This document shows positions 53,319-63,601 of a stretch of DNA of 64,000 nt, one piece after another. Position 1 is the stretch's first letter, and each line of letters begins with the position of its first letter. The stretch is from Pseudonocardia oroxyli (GTDB lineage Bacteria; Actinomycetota; Actinomycetes; Mycobacteriales; Pseudonocardiaceae), in contig NZ_FNBE01000009.1 in NCBI RefSeq assembly GCF_900102195.1, positions 62,001 to 126,000 on the forward strand, given 5' to 3'. Under the pieces are notes generated by a model, which saw only the letters and a list, made by a program, of their open reading frames with translations, had not been told where the DNA came from and searched no databases. The position numbers were made by a program, and so were the translations under genes.

Positions 53319-54968
53319 GTGAGTCGGCAGAGCTTGGCGAAGGCTCACCAGAAGATCCAGGAACTCGCCTGGGAGCCGCAGTACCACGAGCCGTACATGA
53401 AGTACGGAACCGACTACACCTTCCGGAAGGCGGCGAAGAAGGACCCGCTCAAGCAGGTCCTCCGGAGCTACTTCCCGATGCAGGAGGAGAAGGACCACCG
53501 CGTCTACGGTGCGTCCGACGGTGCCATCCGCGGGAACATGTTCCGCCAGGTCCAGGAGCGTTGGCTGGAGTGGCAGAAGCTGTTCCTGAGCATCATCCCG
53601 TTGCCGGAGGTATCGGCGGCGCGCTCGATGCCGATGCTGTTCCACGTGGTTCCGAACCCGGAGCTGCACAACGGTCAGGCGATCCAGATGATCGACGAGG
53701 TACGCCACTCGACGATCCAGCAGAACCTCAAGCGCCTGTACATGAACAACTACATCGACCCGGCGGGCTTCAACAACAGCCTCCGGAACTTCCACAGCGA
53801 CTACTGCGGCACCATCGGCCGCCAGTTCGCCGAGGGGTTCATCACGGGCGACGCGATCACCGCGGCGTCGATCTACCTGACGATCGTGGCCGAGACCGCG
53901 TTCACCAACACCCTGTTCGTCGCGATGCCCGCCGAGGCGGCCGCCAACGGTGACTACCTGTTGCCCACGGTGTTCCACTCGGTGCAGTCCGACGAGTCCC
54001 GCCACATCTCCAACGGCTACGCCACGCTGCTCATGGCGCTGTCGGACGAGGACAACCGCCAGCTGCTCGAGCGTGACCTGCGGTACGCGTGGTGGAACAA
54101 CCACCGCGTGGTCGACGCCGCGATCGGCACGTTCATCGAGTACGGCACCAAGGACCGGCGCAAGGACCGCGAGTCCTACGCCGAGATGTGGCGCCGCTGG
54201 ATCTACGACGACTACTACCGTGCGTACCTGATCCCGCTGGAGAAGTACGGCCTGGTCATCCCGCACGACTTGATCGAGGAGTCGTGGAAGCAGATCTGGG
54301 AGAAGGGCTACGTCCACGAGGTCGCGCAGTTCTTCGCCACCGGGTGGCTCGCCAACTACTGGCGCATCGACTCGATGACGGACGAGGACTTCGAGTGGTT
54401 CGAGTACAAGTACCCGGGCTGGTACGACAAGTACGGCAAGTGGTGGGAGAACTACAACCGCCTGTCGAAGCCGAACGGGCACAACCCGATCGTCTTCGAG
54501 GACGTGGACTACGTCTACCCGGCCCGGTGCTGGACCTGCATGGTCCCGTGTCTGGTCCGTGAGGACATGGTCACGGCCGAGGTGGACGGCCAGCACCGGA
54601 CCTACTGCCACGAGGTCTGCCGCTGGACGGACGTCGAGGCCTTCCGTCCGACGTTCCAGGGTCGCGAGACGCCGAACATGGGCCGCCTCGTCGGCAAGCG
54701 CGAGTGGGAGACGCTCTACCACGGCTGGAACTGGGCCGACGTGGTCTCCGACATGGGCTTCGTCCGGGACGACGGGAAGACGATGACGGCCCAGCCGCAT
54801 CTCGACCTCGACCCCAAGAAGATGTGGACGCTGGACCACATGCGGCGGTGTCCTCCGCTGCAGTCGCCGAACGTCCTGTTCAACGAGATGAACGACGAGG
54901 AACGGGCCGCCTACGTCGCCGACTACGTCAAGCAGGGCCCCGCCGGCCGCCCGGCGCCGAAGAGCTGA
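53319..54968 (+). CDS. prmA: Propane/acetone-type monooxygenase, hydroxylase large (alpha) subunit
   Basis: 549 residues, soluble di-iron monooxygenase alpha subunit (also called MimA). The six iron ligands can be placed: E97 ([10 protein letters not shown]), E127 and H130 (DEVRH), E192 (AETAFTN), E226 and H229 (DESRH). The C-terminal third contains the group-typical cysteine-rich [10 protein letters not shown] segment. The order large-reductase-small-coupling and the length fit the propane/THF (group 5-like) clade. It activates O2 for subterminal oxidation of propane and related substrates (acetone, phenol in mycobacteria). GTG start with GAGGAG five bases upstream. Hairpins follow it before prmB. 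Confidence 0.95.
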   Translation: MSRQSLAKAHQKIQELAWEPQYHEPYMKYGTDYTFRKAAKKDPLKQVLRSYFPMQEEKDHRVYGASDGAIRGNMFRQVQERWLEWQKLFLSIIPLPEVSAARSMPMLFHVVPNPELHNGQAIQMIDEVRHSTIQQNLKRLYMNNYIDPAGFNNSLRNFHSDYCGTIGRQFAEGFITGDAITAASIYLTIVAETAFTNTLFVAMPAEAAANGDYLLPTVFHSVQSDESRHISNGYATLLMALSDEDNRQLLERDLRYAWWNNHRVVDAAIGTFIEYGTKDRRKDRESYAEMWRRWIYDDYYRAYLIPLEKYGLVIPHDLIEESWKQIWEKGYVHEVAQFFATGWLANYWRIDSMTDEDFEWFEYKYPGWYDKYGKWWENYNRLSKPNGHNPIVFEDVDYVYPARCWTCMVPCLVREDMVTAEVDGQHRTYCHEVCRWTDVEAFRPTFQGRETPNMGRLVGKREWETLYHGWNWADVVSDMGFVRDDGKTMTAQPHLDLDPKKMWTLDHMRRCPPLQSPNVLFNEMNDEERAAYVADYVKQGPAGRPAPKS

Positions 54969-54983
54969 GCAACCACTAGCTCA
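54964..54983 (+). terminator. Small hairpin across the prmA stop codon
   Basis: CTGAGC-AACCACTA-GCTCAG, a 6-bp stem with an 8-base loop whose left arm overlaps the prmA stop codon. May protect the 3' end of a processed prmA mRNA. Confidence 0.4.
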
Positions 54984-55012
54984 GTCACAGGCGCCTGAGC
55001 GCGGGTCAGGCG

Positions 55013-55045
55013 AGGGGGAGGGCACGGGGCCTCCGTGCCCTCCCC
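55013..55045 (+). terminator. 14-bp intra-operon hairpin between prmA and prmB
   Basis: GGGGGAGGGCACGG and its perfect complement enclose a 5-base loop, mid-way in the 127-base prmA-prmB gap. It is strong enough to attenuate transcription or block 3' decay, lowering prmBCD relative to prmA. A ribosome site (GAGAGG) lies 34 bases later. Confidence 0.7.
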
Positions 55046-55095
55046 CGCTGTTCCTGCCCTCTTCCCGCGAACGTTTTCGAGAGGGGTCCACCACC

Positions 55096-56148
55096 TTGGG
55101 TGACAAGCACGTCGTCCGGTTCGAGCCGGTCGGCATCGAGATCGAGGTCGACGAGGACCAGACCATCCTGCGTGCGGCCGCCGAGCAGGGCGTGCAGTTG
55201 ATGCACGGCTGCAAGGAGGGCCAGTGCGCGGCCTGCAAGTCGTTCGTCCTCGAGGGCGAGGACATCGAGTTGGACAGCTACTCGACCTTCGCCCTCCCCG
55301 ACTACGAGAAGGAGGAGGGCTCGACACTGCTCTGTCGGGCCCACGCCTACGAGGACCTCACCATCGAGCTCCTCAACTACGACGAGGAGATCATCCGGTC
55401 CGGACTGCCGCTGCGTAAGGGCAAGGTCCAGGTCGTGGCCAACGACGAGGTCACGCACGACCTGCGCCGGCTCGTCGTGAAGCTGATCGAGCCCGAGGAG
55501 ATCAAGTTCTTCCCCGGGCAGTACATGGACTTCATCGTCCCGGGCACGGAGGAGTCGCGGTCGTTCTCGATGGCGAACACCCCGAACCGCGAGGGGGAGT
55601 TCGAGTTCGTCATCAAGATCTACCCCGACGGCCTGTTCTCCGAGTTCCTCGCGGAGAAGGTGCAGGTCGGTGACCAGCTCGAGGTCGAGGCGCCCTTCGG
55701 GACCTTCACGCTCCGCGAGAACCGCACGTCGGACATCGTGTTCGTCGGCGGCGGCGCGGGCATGGCGCCGATCCTGGGGCTGCTGCGGTCGATGGCCGAG
55801 CGCGGGGTCGAGCGGCGGGCGCGGTTCTACTACGGCGCCCGGGCCACCCGTGACCTGTGCTTCGCCGAGGAGATCGCGGCACTGGGGGAGCAGCTCCCGT
55901 CGGGGTTGACCTACACCCCGGCGCTCTCCCACCCCGACGACGAGCCGTGGTCGGGCCAGACGGGCCTCATCACGGAGGTCCTGCAGGCGAACGAGTCCAC
56001 ATTGGAAGGAGCCGATGCCTATGTCTGCGGTCCGCCGCCCATGGTCGACGCGGCGATCGCGACGCTGACGGCACTGGGCGTGCGCGAGGAGAACATCTTC
56101 TACGACAAGTTCACCACCACCGGTGAAACAGAAGGCGAGGACGGCTGA
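55096..56148 (+). CDS. prmB: Propane monooxygenase reductase
   Basis: 350 residues. N-terminal plant-type [2Fe-2S] ferredoxin with C39, C44, C47 and C80; FAD domain (RSFSMANTP); NAD-binding domain (FVGGGAGMAPILGLL and YVCGPPPMVDAAI). It passes electrons from NADH to the di-iron hydroxylase. A TTG start at 55096, 11 bases after GAGAGG, is the only in-frame start before the ferredoxin fold. The stop shares one base with the prmC ATG (TGATG). Confidence 0.94.
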   Translation: MGDKHVVRFEPVGIEIEVDEDQTILRAAAEQGVQLMHGCKEGQCAACKSFVLEGEDIELDSYSTFALPDYEKEEGSTLLCRAHAYEDLTIELLNYDEEIIRSGLPLRKGKVQVVANDEVTHDLRRLVVKLIEPEEIKFFPGQYMDFIVPGTEESRSFSMANTPNREGEFEFVIKIYPDGLFSEFLAEKVQVGDQLEVEAPFGTFTLRENRTSDIVFVGGGAGMAPILGLLRSMAERGVERRARFYYGARATRDLCFAEEIAALGEQLPSGLTYTPALSHPDDEPWSGQTGLITEVLQANESTLEGADAYVCGPPPMVDAAIATLTALGVREENIFYDKFTTTGETEGEDG

Positions 56149-57332
56149 TGACCACCACGGAACGGCCCGAACGCAGTGTCCCGAAACCCGTCTTCACCGA
56201 CGCGGAAGCCGGCGCACGCGAGTTCCCCGACTCGGGCGCGAGCGCCCGCCGGTACAACTACTACAAGCCGGCGAAGCGCAAGCAGACCCACTACGAGGAC
56301 GTCACGGTCGACGTCCAGCCGGACCCCCGGCACTACCTGTCCCAGGGCTGGATCTACGGCTTCGCCGACGGCTCCGCCGGATACCCGCTGACCTGGACGA
56401 AGCTCAAGGCGTGGGGCGTGGACCGCCCCGAGCCCGAGCGCTTCCCCGGCTCGGGCGGCAAGGGCTACGAGTGGCCCGCCCACGGCTGGCACGAGTTCCG
56501 CGACCCCAACGAGGAGTGGGAGCTCACCTTCTACCGGTACAACGCCAACGTCGTCCGGCAGGTGAACCAGAACATCGAGAACGCCCGCAACGCCAAGGCG
56601 TTCGAGCAGTGGACCCCGAACTGGATCCAGTTCGTGGAGCGCAACGTCGGCGCCTGGATGCACATCGAGCACATCCTCGGCCTCTACGTCTTCGCGGCCT
56701 GCAACCGCTCCGGACCGACCAACATGCACAACACCGCCATGGCGGTGAACAGCATGCACAAGATCCGGTTCGCCCAGGACCTCGCGCTGTACAATCTCAC
56801 CCTCACCGAGGAGATCGAGGGCTTCGACGGCACCGCGCACCTGGAGGCGTGGAACTCCGACCCGGAGTGGCAGGGCGTCCGGAAGGTCACCGAGGCCCTC
56901 ACCGCGGTCGACGACGACTGGGGCGAGTCGATCTTCGCCACCAACGTCGTCTTCGAGCCGCTGCTCGGCGAGCTCTTCCGCTCGAACCTGGTCATGCAGG
57001 CCGCCGCGGGCAACGGCGACTTCGTGACGCCCACGGTCATGGGCGCCGCGGAGTTCGACTTCGCCCAGCGCGACCTGCGCTGGACCCAGGCCTGCTTCGG
57101 TCCGCTCACCCAGGACAAGGAGTTCGCGGACCACAACAAGGACCTGATGCAGGGCTGGCTCTCGCACTGGGTGCCGCAGGCCATCGAGGCCGCCCGTGTG
57201 CTGCAGCCGATCTGGTCGCTGCCGGACGCCAAGCCCCCGCGCTTCGAGGACAGCCTCGACCGCGCCAAGAGCCGTTTCTCCGGAATCGTGACCGACCTCG
57301 GTCTCTCCGTCCCGAAGGAGCTGTCGCAGTGA
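56148..57332 (+). CDS. prmC: Propane monooxygenase hydroxylase small (beta) subunit
   Basis: 394 residues, di-iron monooxygenase beta subunit: helical, without iron ligands, e.g. ARRYNYYKPAKRKQTHYEDV and ANVVRQVNQNIENARNAKAF. It packs against PrmA in the (alpha-beta)2 hydroxylase. ATG overlaps the reductase stop by one base; its own stop overlaps the prmD GTG by four bases, so B, C and D are translationally coupled. Confidence 0.94.
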   Translation: MTTTERPERSVPKPVFTDAEAGAREFPDSGASARRYNYYKPAKRKQTHYEDVTVDVQPDPRHYLSQGWIYGFADGSAGYPLTWTKLKAWGVDRPEPERFPGSGGKGYEWPAHGWHEFRDPNEEWELTFYRYNANVVRQVNQNIENARNAKAFEQWTPNWIQFVERNVGAWMHIEHILGLYVFAACNRSGPTNMHNTAMAVNSMHKIRFAQDLALYNLTLTEEIEGFDGTAHLEAWNSDPEWQGVRKVTEALTAVDDDWGESIFATNVVFEPLLGELFRSNLVMQAAAGNGDFVTPTVMGAAEFDFAQRDLRWTQACFGPLTQDKEFADHNKDLMQGWLSHWVPQAIEAARVLQPIWSLPDAKPPRFEDSLDRAKSRFSGIVTDLGLSVPKELSQ

Positions 57333-57703
57333 CGTCGTTCAAGACCGCAGAGAGTCCGTTCAAGGCGGACAACACCGCGTCCGGCAAGGCCGGGGTGACG
57401 CTGATGAACAACCAGATCGGCGTGGTCGTCGCGGAGGTGATGGACCAGCAGGAGAACGTCACGATCACGCACCTGCCGTCCATGATCCGCGTGGACTGCG
57501 TGGGCCGCATGGACTTCGTCTACGACGACATCTCCGAGGCACTGGGCGAGGAGCCCGGCTTCTACGACGCCGCCGAGTTCGAGGAGAACATGTCGACCCA
57601 CTACGGGAAGATGATCCACATGGACGACCGGACCGTGATGTTCGGCAACCTGGAGGAGGCCGCCGAGTTCATCGGCGACATGCTCCCCCCGGCCGTCAAG
57701 TAA
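57329..57703 (+). CDS. prmD: Propane monooxygenase coupling/effector protein
   Basis: 124 residues, MmoB/DmpM family. VGVTLMNNQIG-like and IRVDCVGRMDFVYDDISEAL segments are typical of the coupling proteins, which bind the hydroxylase and tune substrate access and coupling without a cofactor. GTG start overlapping the prmC stop. Palindrome A3 begins four bases after its stop codon. Confidence 0.93.
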   Translation: MTSFKTAESPFKADNTASGKAGVTLMNNQIGVVVAEVMDQQENVTITHLPSMIRVDCVGRMDFVYDDISEALGEEPGFYDAAEFEENMSTHYGKMIHMDDRTVMFGNLEEAAEFIGDMLPPAVK

Positions 57704-57706
57704 CCC

Positions 57707-57746
57707 GTGAGCGGCGATGGTCGCCATGGCGACCATCGCCGCTCAC
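57707..57746. repeat. Palindrome family A, copy A3
   Basis: Perfect loopless 40-bp palindrome, half-site GTGAGCGGCGATGGTCGCCA, directly after prmD. Likely end point of the prmABCD transcript. Confidence 0.92.
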
Positions 57747-57767
57747 GACCCCCGTCGGCCCTGGTGA

Positions 57768-59588
<1,821 letters not shown>

Positions 59589-59597
59589 TCCGCCCCC

Positions 59598-59646
59598 GGC
59601 GAACGGCGCGTTCGCTCACACCTTGTGAGCGAGCGCGCCGTTCGCC
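59598..59646. repeat. Palindrome family C, copy C2
   Basis: 23-base arms starting GGCGAACGGCGCGTTCGCTC around a CCT loop, with one mismatch, between the convergent chaperonin and MHS transporter stops. The outer bases match C1 at 23769. Confidence 0.85.
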
Positions 59647-59650
59647 ATGG

Positions 59651-61027
59651 TCAGGTGGCCGCGGGCTCGCGGTCGGAGACGTAGCGGTCCGTGCCCGGGA
59701 TGCGGGTGGGGTGGGAGATGTCCAGCCCGGCCGTCTCGGGCATCTTGATCAGCGGGTAGATCGCGACGGCCGCGGCGAGCATCAGGTAGAACGCCGGCAT
59801 GTAGGTGTTCCCGGTGGCCTGGATGAGCGCCGTGTTGATCAGCGGTGCCGTGCCGCCGAAGGCCGCCGTGGACAGGGCGTAGCCGATGGAGAAGCCGCCG
59901 TAGCGGTTGCGGGTCGGGAACATCGCGGGCAGCGCAGAGCCGATGACGCCCAGCATCAGGACGAGCTGGATGCCCAGGATCGCGATGCCGATGGTCACCG
60001 GCACCCAGCCCTTCTGGCTGATCAGCCAGAAGGCCGGGATGGCGAGCACGAACGTGCTGATGGCGGAGCCCAGCAACAGCGGCTTGCGGCCGATGCGGTC
60101 CGACAGCCGCCCGATCGGGGTGATGACGATCATCATCACCACCATGACGACGATGAGCACGACGAGCGCCTCGGTCTCGTCGATGTCGATCGTCTGGGTG
60201 AGATAGGTCGGCATGTAGGTGAGCAGCGTGTAGTTGGCGACGTTGAGCAGCATCACGAAGCCGATGAGGTGCAGGATCTGCGGCCCGACGTTGCGCAGCA
60301 CCTCGCGGAACGGCGCGGACGCGGTGGTGTCCTGCTTCTCCGCGGCCCGGAACGCCGGGGTGTCCTCCAGCTTGGACCGCAGGTAGAACCCGACGAGCCC
60401 CAACGGGCCCGCGACGAGGAACGGGATCCGCCAGCCCCAGCTGTTGAGGTCCTCCTCGGGGAGACCGAGCTGCACGCCCGTCGCCAGGATCGCGCCGAGC
60501 ACGGTGCCCGCGAGGGTGCCGAACTCGAGGAACGAGCCGAAGAAGCCGCGCCGCTTGGCGGGGGCGTACTCGGCGATGAACGTGGCGGCACCGCCGTACT
60601 CGCCACCCGTCGAGAAGCCCTGGACCAGCCGGAACGTCAGCAGCAGGATCGGCGCCGCGAACCCGATGACCGAGAAGCTGGGCAGCAGACCGATCAGGAA
60701 GGTCGCACCCGACATCAGCACGATGGTCACGGCGAGCACCTGGCGGCGCCCGAACCGGTCGCCCAGCGGGCCGAGGATGATCCCGCCGAGCGGACGGAGC
60801 ACGAACGGGATCGCGATCCCGGCGAAGACGAGCAGCGACTGGGCCGCCGGACTGAAGTCGGGGAAGAAGTTCAACCCGATCTGGACCGTCAGGTAGGCGT
60901 AGACGGCGTAGTCGAACCACTCCACACCGTTCCCGATCGCGGCTCCGGCGACCGCTTTGCGCACGGTGGGGAGGTCGGCTTCGTCGACCTTCACCTCACC
61001 CTGACCCTCTGCGTTCGATTCGCTCAT
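59651..61027 (-). CDS. MHS-family metabolite:H+ symporter (MFS)
   Basis: 458 residues, 12 helices. AVAGAAIGNGVEWFDYAVYAYL, GPLGDRFGRRQVLAVT (motif A) and RLVQGFSTGGEYGGAATFIAEYAP are signatures of the metabolite:H+ symporter group (ProP, KgtP, ShiA). It probably takes up an organic acid or osmolyte, perhaps related to the adjacent oxidation pathway, but no substrate can be read from sequence. ATG 61027 is used, with GGGGA upstream; ten upstream codons are open but unlikely. Confidence 0.9.
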   Translation of the reverse strand: MSESNAEGQGEVKVDEADLPTVRKAVAGAAIGNGVEWFDYAVYAYLTVQIGLNFFPDFSPAAQSLLVFAGIAIPFVLRPLGGIILGPLGDRFGRRQVLAVTIVLMSGATFLIGLLPSFSVIGFAAPILLLTFRLVQGFSTGGEYGGAATFIAEYAPAKRRGFFGSFLEFGTLAGTVLGAILATGVQLGLPEEDLNSWGWRIPFLVAGPLGLVGFYLRSKLEDTPAFRAAEKQDTTASAPFREVLRNVGPQILHLIGFVMLLNVANYTLLTYMPTYLTQTIDIDETEALVVLIVVMVVMMIVITPIGRLSDRIGRKPLLLGSAISTFVLAIPAFWLISQKGWVPVTIGIAILGIQLVLMLGVIGSALPAMFPTRNRYGGFSIGYALSTAAFGGTAPLINTALIQATGNTYMPAFYLMLAAAVAIYPLIKMPETAGLDISHPTRIPGTDRYVSDREPAAT

Positions 61028-61058
61028 CACGTCCCCTGGTCTCGAGTGCCCGCCCACG

Positions 61059-61715
61059 CTAGGCGAGCACCCCCGCCCGCGCAGGCTGGGGCACCGGGCG
61101 ACGACACTGGAAACCGGTGCCGTGATGCGGTGGGCGGTCGGCTGTGAAGGCGGCGTCCAGGGCGGGGACGCCCCGACCCTCGACCAGGCCCGCGCGGGCG
61201 AGGGTGCGGGCGCGGTGGCCGCCGAGGTAGAGCGAGCCGAGGGCCGAGGTGCCCAGTCGGACGTCCGGCGTCGTGTGGGTGCGGGCGCACTCGGCGCCGT
61301 CCGGGCCGCCCCGCAGCCGCAGCCGGGTGCCGTCCACCTCCAGGACGAGGTCGACGTCGATGGCGGAGCGCCGCCCGGCCGGCGCGGCGACCGGGTCGAG
61401 CACCCGGATCCACACGCCGTCGCGCACCTCGCTCGTCTCGACGAGCCGCGGGTCGGTGAGCAGGAAGCCGAGCGGGTCGCCCGGCGGAGAGGCGCCGGTC
61501 TCGAGGTGGGAGACGAAGTCGCCGCTCAACAGCACGCGCCAGAGGGCGGCGTGCGCCTCGGGCGTCGCGGCGAACAGGTCCCGGACCACGAGGGTGCTCC
61601 GGTCGTTGTGCAGGCGGTAGGAGGCGTAGCCGTCCGGGTGGGCGAGGTGGAACAGCGCGGTGCCGCCGTCCCGGTCCTCCTCCGGGTCGGCGAGGAACAG
61701 GTCCGTCGGGCTCAC
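61059..61715 (-). CDS. Eis C-terminal-like protein without acetyltransferase domain
   Basis: 218 residues. Strings such as ASYRLHNDRSTLVVRDLFAATPEAHAALWR, DPLGFLLTDPRLVE, GVWIRVLDP and LGSLYLGGHRARTLARAGL match the central and C-terminal (sterol-carrier-like) regions of Eis-type N-acetyltransferases. The N-terminal GNAT domain (about 170 residues in Eis) is missing. A GTG at 61715 overlaps the preceding gene's stop (GTGA), so it can be translated as its own protein. It is either a real stand-alone domain or the remnant of a broken eis gene. Confidence 0.62.
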   Translation of the reverse strand: MSPTDLFLADPEEDRDGGTALFHLAHPDGYASYRLHNDRSTLVVRDLFAATPEAHAALWRVLLSGDFVSHLETGASPPGDPLGFLLTDPRLVETSEVRDGVWIRVLDPVAAPAGRRSAIDVDLVLEVDGTRLRLRGGPDGAECARTHTTPDVRLGTSALGSLYLGGHRARTLARAGLVEGRGVPALDAAFTADRPPHHGTGFQCRRPVPQPARAGVLA

Positions 61716-62752
61716 CAACCGCTTATCGGCCGGAACCCCTCGGTGGCGCGGATCCATACGTACGTCCAACACGGACGTCCTTCCACGCTGACGCGCACCC
61801 GGGCGTACTCCGGGCCCTCGTACTCGTCCAGGCCGGGGAGGGCGGTGGCGGGGTCCCGCAGGGTCACGACGTGGCCGGGCACGGGATCCGCGCCCGGCAC
61901 GAGCGCGGGGAAGCCGAGGCCGGTGTCGAACAGCCTGCCGCGTCCCGTGGCCGGGGACACCGCGGTGGCCAGCGGCTCCAGCAGGTGCCAGGCGCGGTCG
62001 CCGGGTTGGAGCGTGCCGTAGACGAAGAGCCGGTCGGGCCAGGAGTCTGGGTTCGGCGGACCGTGCACCGTGGTCGCGTCGAGGCGGTCGTCCCCGGGGA
62101 CGCCGACGAGTCCCCGCGCCGCGGACTGGGGCACGTCCGCGCACCGGACGGGGGCACCGTCGACGAGGAGCGGCCGTCGCACCTCCGCCGCACCCAGGTA
62201 GACGAACGGCGACCCCACCCGTGAGTGGCGATGGTCGCCATGGCGACCATCGCCACTCACGAGGTCGACGGTCCCGGAGTGCAGGCGGGCCAGGCGGTAG
62301 CGGCCGACGACCCGGCCCTCGCACCGGTCCAGCACCTCGACCTGGGCCGGGGTGGCGAACCAGACCGCGTGCTCCTCCACCACGCCCGGGGCCGAGACCA
62401 GGACGGCGGGCCGCTGGTCGTCCACGACCCGCAGGCCCACGGCCCACACCGCGGCCAGGTCCCGCGTCGTGCACCGCTGCACCACCACCGCGCCGGTCAG
62501 GCCGAGCGTCGCGCGCAGCCACCCGATCTTCGCCGGGTTCCGGTTGGACCCGTAGGTGAGGACGGGGACCCGGCCCGCCATCGGCACGTCCCCGAGCTCG
62601 GCGAGCAGCGCGTCGGGGTCGCCGACCAGCCCGCCGCCCGGCACGTGGACGTACGACTCCGCGGGCACCGCCCCCGGGTACGGCTCGGCCGGGTAGTCGG
62701 CGTCGCGGAAGTCGAGGTCGGTCGTGCGCGGTAAGTGGTGCTCTGGCACCAC
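61712..62752 (-). CDS. Protein with two GGCT/AIG2-like domains, interrupted in frame by palindrome A4
   Basis: 346 residues. Two gamma-glutamylcyclotransferase-like halves: LTYGSN (65-70) with LDRCEG (141-146), and FVYGTL (243-248) with LDEYEG near residue 315. Residues 165-178 (VSGDGRHGDHRHSR) are encoded by palindrome A4 and lie between the domains. GTG 62752 lies in palindrome B3 next to the stop of the upstream permease (TAAGTG) and has no ribosome site. Family members are cyclotransferases of gamma-glutamyl compounds; activity here is unproven. Confidence 0.6.
   Translation of the reverse strand: MVPEHHLPRTTDLDFRDADYPAEPYPGAVPAESYVHVPGGGLVGDPDALLAELGDVPMAGRVPVLTYGSNRNPAKIGWLRATLGLTGAVVVQRCTTRDLAAVWAVGLRVVDDQRPAVLVSAPGVVEEHAVWFATPAQVEVLDRCEGRVVGRYRLARLHSGTVDLVSGDGRHGDHRHSRVGSPFVYLGAAEVRRPLLVDGAPVRCADVPQSAARGLVGVPGDDRLDATTVHGPPNPDSWPDRLFVYGTLQPGDRAWHLLEPLATAVSPATGRGRLFDTGLGFPALVPGADPVPGHVVTLRDPATALPGLDEYEGPEYARVRVSVEGRPCWTYVWIRATEGFRPISGW
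62221..62260. repeat. Palindrome family A, copy A4 (inside a coding sequence)
   Basis: Perfect loopless 40-bp palindrome, half-site GTGAGTGGCGATGGTCGCCA. It begins exactly at codon 165 of the GGCT-like gene and keeps the frame open through 14 codons. Arms are identical in sequence to A1. Confidence 0.93.
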
Positions 62753-62763
62753 TTACCGCGCAC
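62724..62763. repeat. Palindrome family B, copy B3
   Basis: 18-bp arms beginning GTGCGCGGTAAGTGGTGC with a TCTG loop. It forms the stop codon of the metal permease gene and the start of the GGCT-like gene on the minus strand. Two arm positions differ from B1 and both are compensated. Confidence 0.9.
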
Positions 62764-63601
62764 GGGCGCCGAAGGCGCGGATCGTGAGGGCGACGACGAA
62801 GCAGGCGGCGCACACGAGCCCCATGGCGCCGGCGATCGAGGTGTCGAAGGTCAGGGCGGTCACGTGCCCCACGATCGCACCCACCCACCCGACGCCCACG
62901 GCCACGGCCACCATCGCGCCCAGCCGCCGGGTCAGCAGGTAGGCCGTGGCGGCGGGGACGATCAGCATCGTCACGACGAGGATGGCGCCGACCGCCTCGA
63001 ACGCCGACACGGCGGTGATCGCCACGGCGACCAGCAGCAGGCGGGACAGCAGCCGGGGGCGCAGCCCGGTGACCCGGCTGAACTGCGGGTCGAACGTCGT
63101 GGCCCGCAGCTCCTTCCACAGCGCCGTGACCAGCAGCAGGTTCAGCACCGCGACGCAGGCCAGCACCACCCCGGACCGGGCGAGGACGACCCCGCCGACG
63201 GTCACCGTGTCGAAGGGCGCGAACGCGATCTCGCCGTAGATGGTGGAGTCGAGGTCGAGGTGGATGTCCGAGGCGTAGCGGGTGATGCCCAGGACGCCGA
63301 GGGAGAACAGCGCGGGGAAGACGAGTGCGATCGCGGCGTCGGAGGCGACGAGGCCGGTGGCGCGGATCGCGTCGATGCCGAGGACGCAGAGCACCGCGAA
63401 CGCCGCCGCCCCCGCGACCACCGGGACGGGCGCGCGGGTCTCGCCGATCAGCCACACGGCCACGATCCCCGGCAGCACCGCGTGGCTCACGGCGTCGGAC
63501 AGCAGGGCCATGCGGCGCAGCACCAGGAAGGGGCCGAGGAGGCCGCACGCGGTCGCCGTCAGGCCGGCGACCAGCACGATCACCAGGTCGTCCGCGGTCA
63601 T
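62753..63601 (-). CDS. Metal ABC transporter permease (ZnuB/MntB-like)
   Basis: 282 residues, about eight helices. LLGPFLVLRRMALLSDAVSHAVLPG and AILVVTMLIVPAATAYLLTRRL are the conserved ABC-3 family elements. It imports Zn2+, Mn2+ or Fe2+ with an ATPase and binding protein not in the window. Its start overlaps the preceding permease stop by four bases (ATGA). The C-terminal RAR and stop codon come from palindrome B3. Confidence 0.9.
   Translation of the reverse strand: MTADDLVIVLVAGLTATACGLLGPFLVLRRMALLSDAVSHAVLPGIVAVWLIGETRAPVPVVAGAAAFAVLCVLGIDAIRATGLVASDAAIALVFPALFSLGVLGITRYASDIHLDLDSTIYGEIAFAPFDTVTVGGVVLARSGVVLACVAVLNLLLVTALWKELRATTFDPQFSRVTGLRPRLLSRLLLVAVAITAVSAFEAVGAILVVTMLIVPAATAYLLTRRLGAMVAVAVGVGWVGAIVGHVTALTFDTSIAGAMGLVCAACFVVALTIRAFGARAR

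Noticed and set aside
62221..62260. A4 as a plain terminator between two separate genes
   Set aside because: The frame is open through it, it lies between two matching GGCT-like halves, and no ribosome site or start follows closely; kept as a finding, but only RNA data can settle it.
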